Shown in pieces: positions 1 to 8,512 of a stretch of DNA of 64,000 nucleotides. The DNA is from Hyphomicrobiales bacterium. GTDB taxonomy: Bacteria; Pseudomonadota; Alphaproteobacteria; Rhizobiales; JAJFHC01. The position numbers were made by a program, and so were the translations under genes. The notes under the pieces are model-generated. The model did not search any database, was not told the DNA's origin, and saw only the letters and a program-made list of their open reading frames with translations. Position 1 is the stretch's first letter, and each line of letters begins with the position of its first letter. Location of the stretch: positions 62,001 to 126,000 of the forward strand of contig JAJFHC010000016.1 of assembly GCA_021775835.1 (NCBI GenBank), read 5' to 3'.

Positions 1-241
1 TCTGTTCGACGCACCGTTACCGAGAGATCTTTCAACGGTGGCCAATGGGTCTGACGTCCTCAACAGCACGGTGGCGGTTGCCCTGATCCGCAGAAGGGAG
101 GCGGGATACACGCTGGTGTTGGAGTCGGGGCTGGCTTACGAAATTGACTTTGACAAGGACTGGAAAGCCCTGGTGCGTCAGGCACGGGAATATGGCCTCG
201 ATGCCTTGAATACGTCATCGAATGGGACACTGGGACAATGA
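1..241 (+). CDS. C-terminal end of an unknown gene (cut by window start)
   Basis: The reading frame is open from base 2 to the TGA at 239-241, so the gene starts outside the window; an internal ATG at 38 is not needed as a start. The visible tail is about 79 residues, soluble, with no recognisable motif (it contains the segment LIRRREAGYTLVLESGLAYE). Its stop overlaps the ATG of the next gene in an ATGA, which indicates translational coupling with the TIR-like protein that follows, so it probably belongs to the same operon and system. I do not recognise the family and give no function. Confidence 0.55.
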   Translation, partial: LFDAPLPRDLSTVANGSDVLNSTVAVALIRRREAGYTLVLESGLAYEIDFDKDWKALVRQAREYGLDALNTSSNGTLGQ

Positions 242-3200
242 ACGGCACCCAGGCTGATGATTTCACCGTAACGATTGTGGCCGCTGCCAGGGATGTTTCC
301 TTCGCAAGGCGTCTGCAAACACAACTGAAACAGTTCACGCTGCCAAAGCGTCTCGCGGGACAAGAGGGGCGCGATGGCATCGTCCGGGCCCGGGTCGATA
401 CAGTCTTTCTGAGCCTGGAAACTCCTCTGACTTCTGACGACGCACACCGGGCGCTGGCTGCACGCTACTGCATCGTGGTGTGCTCGCCCAATGCCGTGGC
501 ATCAACGGAAGTGGATGACTGGGTACGCCGTTACGCTTCAGGCCGGGGGCATTCGCACATTCTGTGCTGCATTATCGATGGAGAGCCCAACGCCGCCGAC
601 GGCCCTGACGAAAACAGGCCTGAAGCCTTTCCGAAAGCCGTCCGCTTTCAGGTTAACGCACAAGGCCGCCTGACCTCCGAGCGCACCGAACCGATTGCCG
701 CGGACTATCGCCCTCAGGGTGACGGCCCCAAAGACGGGTTCATGAAACTGATCGCAGGGGTGTTTGCGGTACGCTACGCCGATCTCAAGCAGCGTGAACG
801 CAAACGCAAACAACTTCGCCTGGCGTCGGTGTGCTCTGCATTCGTTGGGCTCGCCGTTTTTGGCGGTTACTTCTGGTGGTTGCAGGAAAACGCCGCGGCA
901 CAATTGCGGCAAAAGAACTACGATGCGGCAATCCAGGAGGCCTTCAACGCCCGCAACAACGGACAACCCGACAAGGAATCCAAGGCTGCAAGAAACGCTG
1001 GACGACTGGTCACAGAAGGCGTCGAGAACACCCGGTTGTCGGCATTGTACGCGTTTCGAAAACGCCACGACACGCCTGGTGTCACACGTCCCTATCCTGG
1101 CGTGGAAACCAGGCGACTGCACCTGAATGGAGAACGCACTGTTGCTGCAGGGTTGTCAGTGAGAGACTCCAGAGTCTTCATTCAAACCTATACCGATGGT
1201 CAGGCAAAGGAGTTTGCCCTGCCCCAGGACGTTGCCGGCATCGTTGAGGTTCTTTCACCAAAGGATAAATCGCTGGTCCGAAGTGTCGATGTCGAGGACG
1301 TTGGCAAAGTGTGGTTTTTGACCGGAACCGCACGCCAGTGGCAAGTAAACCGGCTCGATCCCAGAAGCGGGAAAACAAGGACATTTGAAACCCGGTCACA
1401 GTCCCTGAAACCGCAGTTTGCCAACCGCATGCCAGCTTTGAATTCCGACGGCTACAATGCCCTGCTATCCGGATGGGTAGCTTATGAAACCAAAGACGAT
1501 CTGGTGCTTGAGGATTTCGAGTCGGGTGAAAAATTTGTTCTGCCCAGGACAGACGCGACGGCGGCGGCAGGATCAGAGATGATCTGGTTTTCGGCGAAAA
1601 CCAGGCAAGCTGTTATCGGTCGCAAAGACGGTTGTAACTTCGTTCGCTGGACGTTGAGGCCCAATAAAACTGAACCCCTGGACCTGTGCGGTACCGGTTT
1701 CGAGTCCGTGCACAGCGATTCAGAATTGACCTGGCTGATTGCCACGTACAAGCCCGACGGCGGCAGCGCCTACAGCAAACTTGTTGATCTTCGCGACGGC
1801 CGCGTATTGACAGTACCTGAGGTAAACTTGTTGGGGTTCGTCGGTCAAACCTCCGATTTCATCTTCAGAGGCGAACTCTCCCGCACCCTGAACTGGGGTC
1901 TTGTGAAACTCGATCCAGAAAATGGCCGGCAGGTCTGGCGCACTGAAAATGCTCGCTGGCACACGGGCGTTGGGAAATTCAAAGACGCGTTTTACCGCCA
2001 GACGGAGGCGGGCGACGTCATAAAGCATTCTGCCGGTACCGGCGTCGAACTGCAGCGCTTTCAGACGGGATGTGCGAAACAGTTGTCCCTGGATGCCCAG
2101 GGCAAACTTCATTGCCTTGATCATGACAACCAGTGGGTGATCCACGATGCTGGTAGCTTCTCCCCACAACTCAGTCTCACGGTGTCGCAAGACCCTGTGC
2201 ACGATGTCGAGCAGGTTGACGGCGGATTGCTGGTTGTCTCGAATGGAAAGAAATCCTCTTCGTTGAGCAGGGTGATCACCGGGAATGCGGAACTTGTCAA
2301 ATCTGCCGAATTGAAGATTACAAAGCACTGCCTCGGACAGCTTATGCCGACGGTCGACCAACAGGTTTTCCTGTCGGCAACATCCAGGGGCAACGGCGCG
2401 GGCTATCTAGATGTCCTGGGAAAGTCATGCGTCCACAAGGATAATCCGATAAACTTGTTAGTGCAGCATGGAGACACTCTGAAAATCCTTGAGCAGAGTG
2501 TGTTCAATCCAGCTCTCGTCGGACGCCTTTCGGTGATTCCCAATCAAGCTATCGACGGAGTGTTTGCGGCAAAGCACCAGCTTTCCTGGTTTATAGACCA
2601 ATCCGGAACACGCCTTCTGGAATCTGATCTGAAGCAACTCGCTCTTCCGGAAGGCTGGAACTTGGTGGGCATCTCCACCAGCGCCTCCCGCGCTGTGGCG
2701 GCAATCTCATTGCTGCGCGAAAAACCGACCGTCATAAAAAAGCTGGTGCTGTTCGATCTTGAGAACAACGTCGAACAGGAAGTACTGGATGAGCAGAAGC
2801 TACCCGACCTGACATCTAAACCGCTGTTTTACCAGCACGGCGTTTCACCGGATGGCAACCACATGTGGTGGACCGAAGCCTTTCAGGCAAAATCGAAGAT
2901 ACGCTGGCATGCTTTTGATGGTAGCGGCGTTCCCGCGGAATTTCCGAAACAAACCGAAACCAGGGCGTTTCAGCTGCTCTATTCGGCATCCGGTCGACAC
3001 CTGCTGCAGGTCAACACCGGCGACGGCTTTCAGCACCACAAAGTGATGGATGTATCAAGCGGGGCGACCGTGTGGGAGGGCGATGGTTTTAACGACGTGG
3101 CATTTCACGTCACGCAGCCGTACTTGCGTTTTGGCCATACCGCATATGACCTGACAGATGGCGCCACCGAACTCTCCATTGTGTATCCCGACGATGTCAA

Positions 3201-3429
3201 ACTGCACGCCTTCCATCCCCGTCGCCCCTGGGCAGCCGGCACCTGCGGCGGCAATGTCTGCATCGTCGACTTGCCAAGCCGGCTGGTGATATTCCTGAAC
3301 CGCCGACGGCCAGATTCTCAGCCCATAAGTCAGATACAATTCGGAAAGGACGGGGCGTCTCTGACGTATTTGCTCGACGGCAATACGATCGTCCGGCATC
3401 CGATAGACATTGGAGCAAACGAGTTCTGA
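238..3429 (+). CDS. TIR-like / transmembrane / beta-propeller-like protein
   Basis: 1063 residues. Residues about 9-115 read as a degenerate TIR fold: a beta1-like segment VTIVAAARD, then CIVVCSPNAVAS, which aligns with the ASPASAQS segment of the next gene's TIR domain. The position of the catalytic Glu of NADase TIRs is Trp (W95) here, so it is probably not a NAD hydrolase. A basic stretch (KQRERKRKQ) is followed by one membrane segment at about 196-215. The remaining 800 residues are beta-rich with no enzymatic motif and look like a WD40/PQQ-type propeller; that part is inferred from length and pattern only. With one TM the TIR would be cytoplasmic and the propeller periplasmic. It starts in an ATGA overlap with the upstream gene and is followed after 104 bp by a second TIR/TM gene. 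Confidence 0.7.
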   Translation: MNGTQADDFTVTIVAAARDVSFARRLQTQLKQFTLPKRLAGQEGRDGIVRARVDTVFLSLETPLTSDDAHRALAARYCIVVCSPNAVASTEVDDWVRRYASGRGHSHILCCIIDGEPNAADGPDENRPEAFPKAVRFQVNAQGRLTSERTEPIAADYRPQGDGPKDGFMKLIAGVFAVRYADLKQRERKRKQLRLASVCSAFVGLAVFGGYFWWLQENAAAQLRQKNYDAAIQEAFNARNNGQPDKESKAARNAGRLVTEGVENTRLSALYAFRKRHDTPGVTRPYPGVETRRLHLNGERTVAAGLSVRDSRVFIQTYTDGQAKEFALPQDVAGIVEVLSPKDKSLVRSVDVEDVGKVWFLTGTARQWQVNRLDPRSGKTRTFETRSQSLKPQFANRMPALNSDGYNALLSGWVAYETKDDLVLEDFESGEKFVLPRTDATAAAGSEMIWFSAKTRQAVIGRKDGCNFVRWTLRPNKTEPLDLCGTGFESVHSDSELTWLIATYKPDGGSAYSKLVDLRDGRVLTVPEVNLLGFVGQTSDFIFRGELSRTLNWGLVKLDPENGRQVWRTENARWHTGVGKFKDAFYRQTEAGDVIKHSAGTGVELQRFQTGCAKQLSLDAQGKLHCLDHDNQWVIHDAGSFSPQLSLTVSQDPVHDVEQVDGGLLVVSNGKKSSSLSRVITGNAELVKSAELKITKHCLGQLMPTVDQQVFLSATSRGNGAGYLDVLGKSCVHKDNPINLLVQHGDTLKILEQSVFNPALVGRLSVIPNQAIDGVFAAKHQLSWFIDQSGTRLLESDLKQLALPEGWNLVGISTSASRAVAAISLLREKPTVIKKLVLFDLENNVEQEVLDEQKLPDLTSKPLFYQHGVSPDGNHMWWTEAFQAKSKIRWHAFDGSGVPAEFPKQTETRAFQLLYSASGRHLLQVNTGDGFQHHKVMDVSSGATVWEGDGFNDVAFHVTQPYLRFGHTAYDLTDGATELSIVYPDDVKLHAFHPRRPWAAGTCGGNVCIVDLPSRLVIFLNRRRPDSQPISQIQFGKDGASLTYLLDGNTIVRHPIDIGANEF

Positions 3430-3533
3430 GAGTGCACGGCAGCATTGAGCGAGGGAACTGTACTGAAATTTGCAATCTCGGTTAGACGTCTGCAAACTCG
3501 ACACTCAGACCACAGCAACAGGTAAGCAACCCC

Positions 3534-6113
3534 ATGAGTTATGATGCATTCCTGTCGTACAGTCATGCAGCAGATGATCGGCTGGCGCCGGCGCTCCAGT
3601 CGTCCCTTCAGAAATTTGCAAAACCCTGGCATCGCCTCAAGGCGATCAACGTCTTTCGAGACAAGACCAGCCTGGCAGCCAATCCAGGCCTGTGGACATC
3701 GATTTGCGACGCGCTCGATCTCACAAAACACTTCGTGCTCCTGGCCTCTCCGGCATCGGCCCAGTCGGTTTGGGTGCAAAAGGAAGTCTCGCACTGGCTG
3801 GATAAGAACCCGATCGATCGGTTGCTCATTGTTCTGACTGATGGCGAGCTGAAATGGGACGTCGAGGCCAACGATTTTGACTGGGGTGTCACCGACGCCT
3901 TGCCTCATGTGCTCAAGGGCAAGTTACTCGAAGAGCCTCTGCATGTTGATCTGCGCTGGGCACGAACCGAAGAGTCCCTGTCGCTTCAGAACGGCAAGTT
4001 TCGCGATCAGATCGCCGACCTGGCTGCCGCTATCCGAGGCGTTTCCAAGGACCAGATCGCCGGTGAGGAAGTCCGCCAGCACAAGCGTATCAAACGGACA
4101 ATCGCTGCTGTCATTGTCACGATGCTGCTGTTGACGGTGGTCACGGGACTGGGTGCAGCCATCGGCGTTCTCGGTCAGCAGAATGCCCAGAAAAGCAGGG
4201 AAGAAGCTCTTGCAGCCACTGACATTCTTGTGCTGGACATCGCCGGTGAACTGAAGGGCCTCAAGGGCGTACCGACCCCCAAGATCGCGTCCATCCTGCA
4301 CAAGGCCGAGGGAATTCTGGACAAGATCACTAATTACGGTCTGGGAGGCACCGGATGGCGACAGGCCAACAGTTTAAGCAAGCTTGCGGAAGTCTATGTG
4401 GATATCGGCCAATTCGATCAGGCCGAGGAGCGCATTGCCAAGTCCCAGGCCATTGTCGCGAGAGGACTGAAACTCGCTCCGGATAGTTTCCTTTTCCAGA
4501 ATTTGAAGGCCACGAACCACCGTCTTCTGGCCCAGATCGGCGTGCAAAAGAGCGACTATTCAGAAACCGACAACCACTTCCGGCAGAGCATCAAGATCCT
4601 TGAAGGTATGGATACGTCCAATGCAGTTTTTGCCGGTGCCGTCGTAGAAGGCTTCGTGAAAAGTTATTCCCTACGTGCGCTCGCTGCTGTGTATCAGGGA
4701 AAGACCGGAGATTCCCACCAGAACATCGAGAAGATGCTGACCATTGCGAATGAGTTTTTGGCGCGCTTTCCCGACGACGAACTCGTGCAATCCGTCGCGT
4801 CCGCTGCGGCCCGCAATTTTGCCGGCCTGGGCGCCGAGTCCGAAATTGACGATGCCAGACTGCTGGCGGCAAACAAATCGGCCCTGCTGCTGATCGAAAA
4901 GATTGCAGCCAAGAATGGCACACCGAAAACATCTCACGAAATTGCCAGATTGAAGTCTGCCATCGCTGTTCAGGAAGGCCGCTTATCAGACGCGATACAA
5001 ACAGCGAACCAAGCTTTGCAATATAGAGAAGAACTCGCAAACCAGGACCCCGACAATCTTACTCTGTTCCATACTTACGTGAACACCATGGAACGCTTGG
5101 CTCTTTTGCTCGCCAGAGATGGCCAGACCGATGCCGCTCTCGCCGCGCGGAAAAAGATCATCCAAATGGCCTCGGCCTCGCTGGAAAAGACCGGCGTCAA
5201 CGACAGCTTTCTGCCCGGATTGATTGCCAAGGCCCGTCTCAATTCGGGGCTGTCCGAAGGCTTGTCATATGCCGAGAAAATGGCTCATTTCGCGGCTGGC
5301 ATTTCGATGCTCGATACTCTCGACGAGAGGTTTCGAGACGACCTATCACTGCAATTCGACCTCATGAGACTGCTCAAGCAGAAATCTGTTTCAGCCATGC
5401 TGGAGAAGAAATTCGCGGATGCGTCTGCACCCTCCGACCGCGCCTGGCAGATCGGCAAGGCCCTGGCACAAAAGGGGTACGACGAAAAGCTGGTCGATCT
5501 GGTTGGCCTCAGCGACAATCTGATCCTTTTGGGCACTGCACACCGGTCGGTCCACGACTACTCCGAGGCCATCGGCGCCTATGACAAGGCCCTGACCGCA
5601 CTTCGCGAACACTGGGCAATGAAGCCTGATGAGGTCGAGCGCCAGAAACGGGTTTTTGAACATGTCCAGGAAATGGCCAAATACAGCCTGGAGGCCGAAC
5701 GCCGGCCCGATGCCATCAAAGTCTATCGCCGGGGCATTGATCTGGCACGGGAGATGGCGGAAAACGGCGCGGACAAACTGGAACTGGAATACACGGCCTC
5801 CACTCTCTTCGAACACACTGCCGACCAGCTTGTGTTGAGTGCAGAATACGAAAAGGCATCGGTTGCCTATGGCCAGTGCGCAGAGGTCAGGTCGGACCCG
5901 ATGTTCCAGCCCCTCAAGAATCCTCTGATAAACTTTGGTGCCGTCAAATGCCTGACGGGCCTGGCCTCATCGAAGGACAAGATCGGTGACAGAAACGCGG
6001 TGTCGGAAGCCCGGGCAATGGCCGTTGGCATTCTGAGCAGTCTGCTCAAGGACTATCCCGACCATCAGCATGTGGACAATTGGAAGACGGCAATGGCAAC
6101 GCTTACCCGCTAG
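3534..6113 (+). CDS. TIR / transmembrane / TPR protein
   Basis: 859 residues. The N-terminus YDAFLSYSHAADD is a classical TIR box 1. The segment SPASAQSVWVQKEVSHWL carries the conserved Trp (W80) and Glu (E84) used by catalytic TIR NADases. The TIR domain ends near residue 150, a basic linker follows (RQHKRIKR), then one membrane helix at about 190-213. Residues 220-859 are alpha-helical with tandem TPR-like units (for example DIGQFDQAEERIAKSQAI and DYSEAIGAYDKALTAL). The TM placement puts the TIR in the cytosol and the TPR region outside. It lies in the same direction as the preceding TIR-like gene and the following SLOG/cyclase gene. Known TIR proteins either scaffold or degrade NAD; the retained Glu favours catalysis, but the trigger is unknown. 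Confidence 0.8.
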   Translation: MSYDAFLSYSHAADDRLAPALQSSLQKFAKPWHRLKAINVFRDKTSLAANPGLWTSICDALDLTKHFVLLASPASAQSVWVQKEVSHWLDKNPIDRLLIVLTDGELKWDVEANDFDWGVTDALPHVLKGKLLEEPLHVDLRWARTEESLSLQNGKFRDQIADLAAAIRGVSKDQIAGEEVRQHKRIKRTIAAVIVTMLLLTVVTGLGAAIGVLGQQNAQKSREEALAATDILVLDIAGELKGLKGVPTPKIASILHKAEGILDKITNYGLGGTGWRQANSLSKLAEVYVDIGQFDQAEERIAKSQAIVARGLKLAPDSFLFQNLKATNHRLLAQIGVQKSDYSETDNHFRQSIKILEGMDTSNAVFAGAVVEGFVKSYSLRALAAVYQGKTGDSHQNIEKMLTIANEFLARFPDDELVQSVASAAARNFAGLGAESEIDDARLLAANKSALLLIEKIAAKNGTPKTSHEIARLKSAIAVQEGRLSDAIQTANQALQYREELANQDPDNLTLFHTYVNTMERLALLLARDGQTDAALAARKKIIQMASASLEKTGVNDSFLPGLIAKARLNSGLSEGLSYAEKMAHFAAGISMLDTLDERFRDDLSLQFDLMRLLKQKSVSAMLEKKFADASAPSDRAWQIGKALAQKGYDEKLVDLVGLSDNLILLGTAHRSVHDYSEAIGAYDKALTALREHWAMKPDEVERQKRVFEHVQEMAKYSLEAERRPDAIKVYRRGIDLAREMAENGADKLELEYTASTLFEHTADQLVLSAEYEKASVAYGQCAEVRSDPMFQPLKNPLINFGAVKCLTGLASSKDKIGDRNAVSEARAMAVGILSSLLKDYPDHQHVDNWKTAMATLTR

Positions 6114-6309
6114 ACGATCTTCCAGCATTTGTTCAAGAATCTCTGAGAAACGATGTACCATGGTGTCGGCCTGAAGGTTGGGCAGGCTCATGTTTGGCCG
6201 AAACGGGAGGCGCTCCTCGGACGTCCTGTTCTTTCGGCATCTTGAAGCTGGTAAACGTCATGACGCCGGCAGCAAACATAAATTCGCTGAGTGAGGATCG
6301 ATACACCGG

Positions 6310-8166
6310 ATGTCAGACTCTACCGAAAGTGATGAAAATACGCCGCACAACGATGAAATGCTCGACGCCGCAAAGTGGATAAAGCGTATCCAGGACGCCA
6401 ATGGCAACGGCGAGTACCTTAGAGCCGCCGATCATGCAGAAAACGCCCTGGAACTGCTGGGCAAAAATCTGAACTCGAAGGACCGCGCAACGCTGCACTA
6501 CGACTTTGTTCTCGCTGTTGCCCGCAGCGGCGCCACCGAACGGGCAAGCGAACTCTACGACCAGTTCGAGATCGGAAAGAACACGGACGTCGACAGTCAG
6601 GCATTGCGGGCGAGGATTCTAAAGGAGCAGGCCTATGAACAACCTGAAAGGAAACGCAGGAAAGCCTTGCTCCAGGCGGCAGCGGCTTATGAAGATGTGT
6701 ACACCCAGACCCTCAATTCGTTTCCAGCCGTCAATGCCTCCACATTATACCGTCTGGCTGGCGACAGACCCAAGGCACGCGAACTGGCTGTCAACACACT
6801 GAAAGCATGCGAGTCGGAAGGCGACTCCTATTGGAAAGCTGTGACCATCGCTGAAGCCTCTCTCGTTCTCGGCGACCTGGAGACATCACGGCACCATCTG
6901 GATCTGGCCGCCGGTTTCAAAGAAAACACGCCACACGCTGCCGTCGCCTCTACACGCAAGCAACTTAAGCTGCTTTGCCAGGAAACCGGCCAGGACCCGT
7001 CCATCCTGGCGAGCATTGCGCTTCCCGATGTTCTGTTCTTTGCCGGTCATATCATTGCGGCGGCCGACAAGCCCGGACGCTTCCCGGCCGACCAGGAGAA
7101 AACCGTAAGCAGTCAGATCGCGGACTTCTTTGACACCTGCGACATCGGTTTCGCATTCGGCTCGCTGGCATCGGGCGGCGACCTGTTGATCGCGGAGGAA
7201 TGCATCCGACGTGATATCGAACTGCACGTCGTGCTGCCGTTCAGCAAGGAAGACTTCCTGGAAGTCTCCGTACTCCCGTCCGGACGGAACTGGGGCGATC
7301 GGTTCGAGACGGTATATGCTCATATCGAGGCGCAGGAACAACTCGACCGTGGTTCCATCACATATGCAACCGAAGGCGGCTACCTCGGTGACGACAGCCT
7401 CTTCAAATACTGTGCGGACTTTGCCATGGGGCTGGCCATGGTCCGCGCGCGAAACCTCGACGCCGGCATACGTATGCTCGCCATCTACGATGGAAAAGGC
7501 GGACCAGGGTTTGGCACGGACAAGAACCTCGAACACTGGCAGGCGTTCGGTTTACCGGCGGACATTATCTCACCGGTTGGCGTTGCCAATCCGCCGCGCG
7601 CGCCGTCGACGGTGACGCGAAAGTTTCCTCCCCGCGAATTGAGGGCAATCCTTTTCGGAGACGTCAAGGGGTTCAGCAAACTCCATGAAGAAATGCTGCC
7701 ACCGTTCAACTCGAAATACATGTCCCGGCTGTCCAAAGTCCTGAAGTCGTTCGGCAAGAAGGTCCTGTATTCCAACAGCTGGGGCGATGCGATCTATGTT
7801 GTTCTCACGGATCCCGTCTCCGCCGCGCTCTGCGGTCTCGAACTCCAGCGGGCAACCAAGCAGATGAATTTTGCCAAGATCGGGATCGAGCCCGATCTCA
7901 GCCTTCGGCTCAGCGCCCATTATGGTCCTGTCTTCCGTGGCAGAGACTACATCCGCAACGAACCGACATATTTCGGTTCACAGGTCACCAAAGCAGCGCG
8001 AATCGAACCGATTACGCCACCGGGTGAAATCTACCTGACAGAGGCGATGGCCGCGGCACTCGCGCTGTCGGGGACTACCCAGATCGAATGCAACTACATG
8101 GGCAACCTGCCGACTTCCAAGAAATACGGCAATCTGAGAATGTATGTGTTGAAATTCAACGGATGA
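6310..8166 (+). CDS. TPR / SLOG-like / class III nucleotide cyclase protein
   Basis: 618 residues, soluble. Residues 20-225 are helical and TPR-like, resembling TRAFs-binding-type repeats. Residues about 240-425 look like a Rossmann-type SLOG/LOG domain: strand VLFFAGHIIA, then FGSLASGGDLLIAEECI and IELHVVLPF, a glycine-rich nucleotide-binding arrangement. Residues 445-600 form a class III adenylate/guanylate cyclase domain: first metal Asp in LFGDVKGFS (D451), second in NSWGDAIYV (D493), the conserved Arg in TKAARIEP (R564). The usual Asn four residues before that Arg is Thr, so activity or specificity may be altered. The start ATG follows a GAGG at suitable spacing. The 196 bp upstream of it hold no other gene. 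It is the third member of the TIR cluster and could make or sense a nucleotide signal; that link is inference. Confidence 0.72.
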   Translation: MSDSTESDENTPHNDEMLDAAKWIKRIQDANGNGEYLRAADHAENALELLGKNLNSKDRATLHYDFVLAVARSGATERASELYDQFEIGKNTDVDSQALRARILKEQAYEQPERKRRKALLQAAAAYEDVYTQTLNSFPAVNASTLYRLAGDRPKARELAVNTLKACESEGDSYWKAVTIAEASLVLGDLETSRHHLDLAAGFKENTPHAAVASTRKQLKLLCQETGQDPSILASIALPDVLFFAGHIIAAADKPGRFPADQEKTVSSQIADFFDTCDIGFAFGSLASGGDLLIAEECIRRDIELHVVLPFSKEDFLEVSVLPSGRNWGDRFETVYAHIEAQEQLDRGSITYATEGGYLGDDSLFKYCADFAMGLAMVRARNLDAGIRMLAIYDGKGGPGFGTDKNLEHWQAFGLPADIISPVGVANPPRAPSTVTRKFPPRELRAILFGDVKGFSKLHEEMLPPFNSKYMSRLSKVLKSFGKKVLYSNSWGDAIYVVLTDPVSAALCGLELQRATKQMNFAKIGIEPDLSLRLSAHYGPVFRGRDYIRNEPTYFGSQVTKAARIEPITPPGEIYLTEAMAAALALSGTTQIECNYMGNLPTSKKYGNLRMYVLKFNG

Positions 8167-8512
8167 AGACCGCGGATCAACCGGGATTACCGTACAGAAT
8201 CGACTCGATCACTCAGCCTCCAGCAACGAATCACACTTTGTGACGAAAATCGGGCGGTGTCGCTCGTATACATCTGTTCACCGGCAATTCATCCAGGGCG
8301 TCGCGATTTCGGCAATGATTCCAAAAAAACCATACGTTTCCGTCGCTTGCCGACATCGGCGACACGCGATACCCAAAAACTGAGTGACATGAAAAGCACA
8401 TTCCTGTTTACAAACGTGCGTTCTCCCCTGTCGCGAGTTTGACAAACATTTGCCATATAGGGATAGTGCACAGTGTTAATAAAACGTTAAAAATAAGAAA
8501 TTCAGGGCAGTT
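8167..8512. other. 346-bp intergenic region with promoter, no gene
   Basis: I find no convincing small gene here. It separates the TIR/cyclase cluster from the cytochrome cluster. Its last 80 bp are AT-rich and hold the sigma70-like promoter listed separately. I saw no strong rho-independent terminator behind the cyclase gene. Confidence 0.5.
8439..8467 (+). promoter_or_regulatory. sigma70-like promoter upstream of pentaheme cytochrome gene
   Basis: A perfect -35 box TTGACA (8439-8444) is followed after 17 bp by GATAGT (8462-8467), a 4/6 match to the -10 consensus, about 45 bp before the first possible start codon of the cytochrome gene. Called by eye; no transcription data. Confidence 0.45.
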
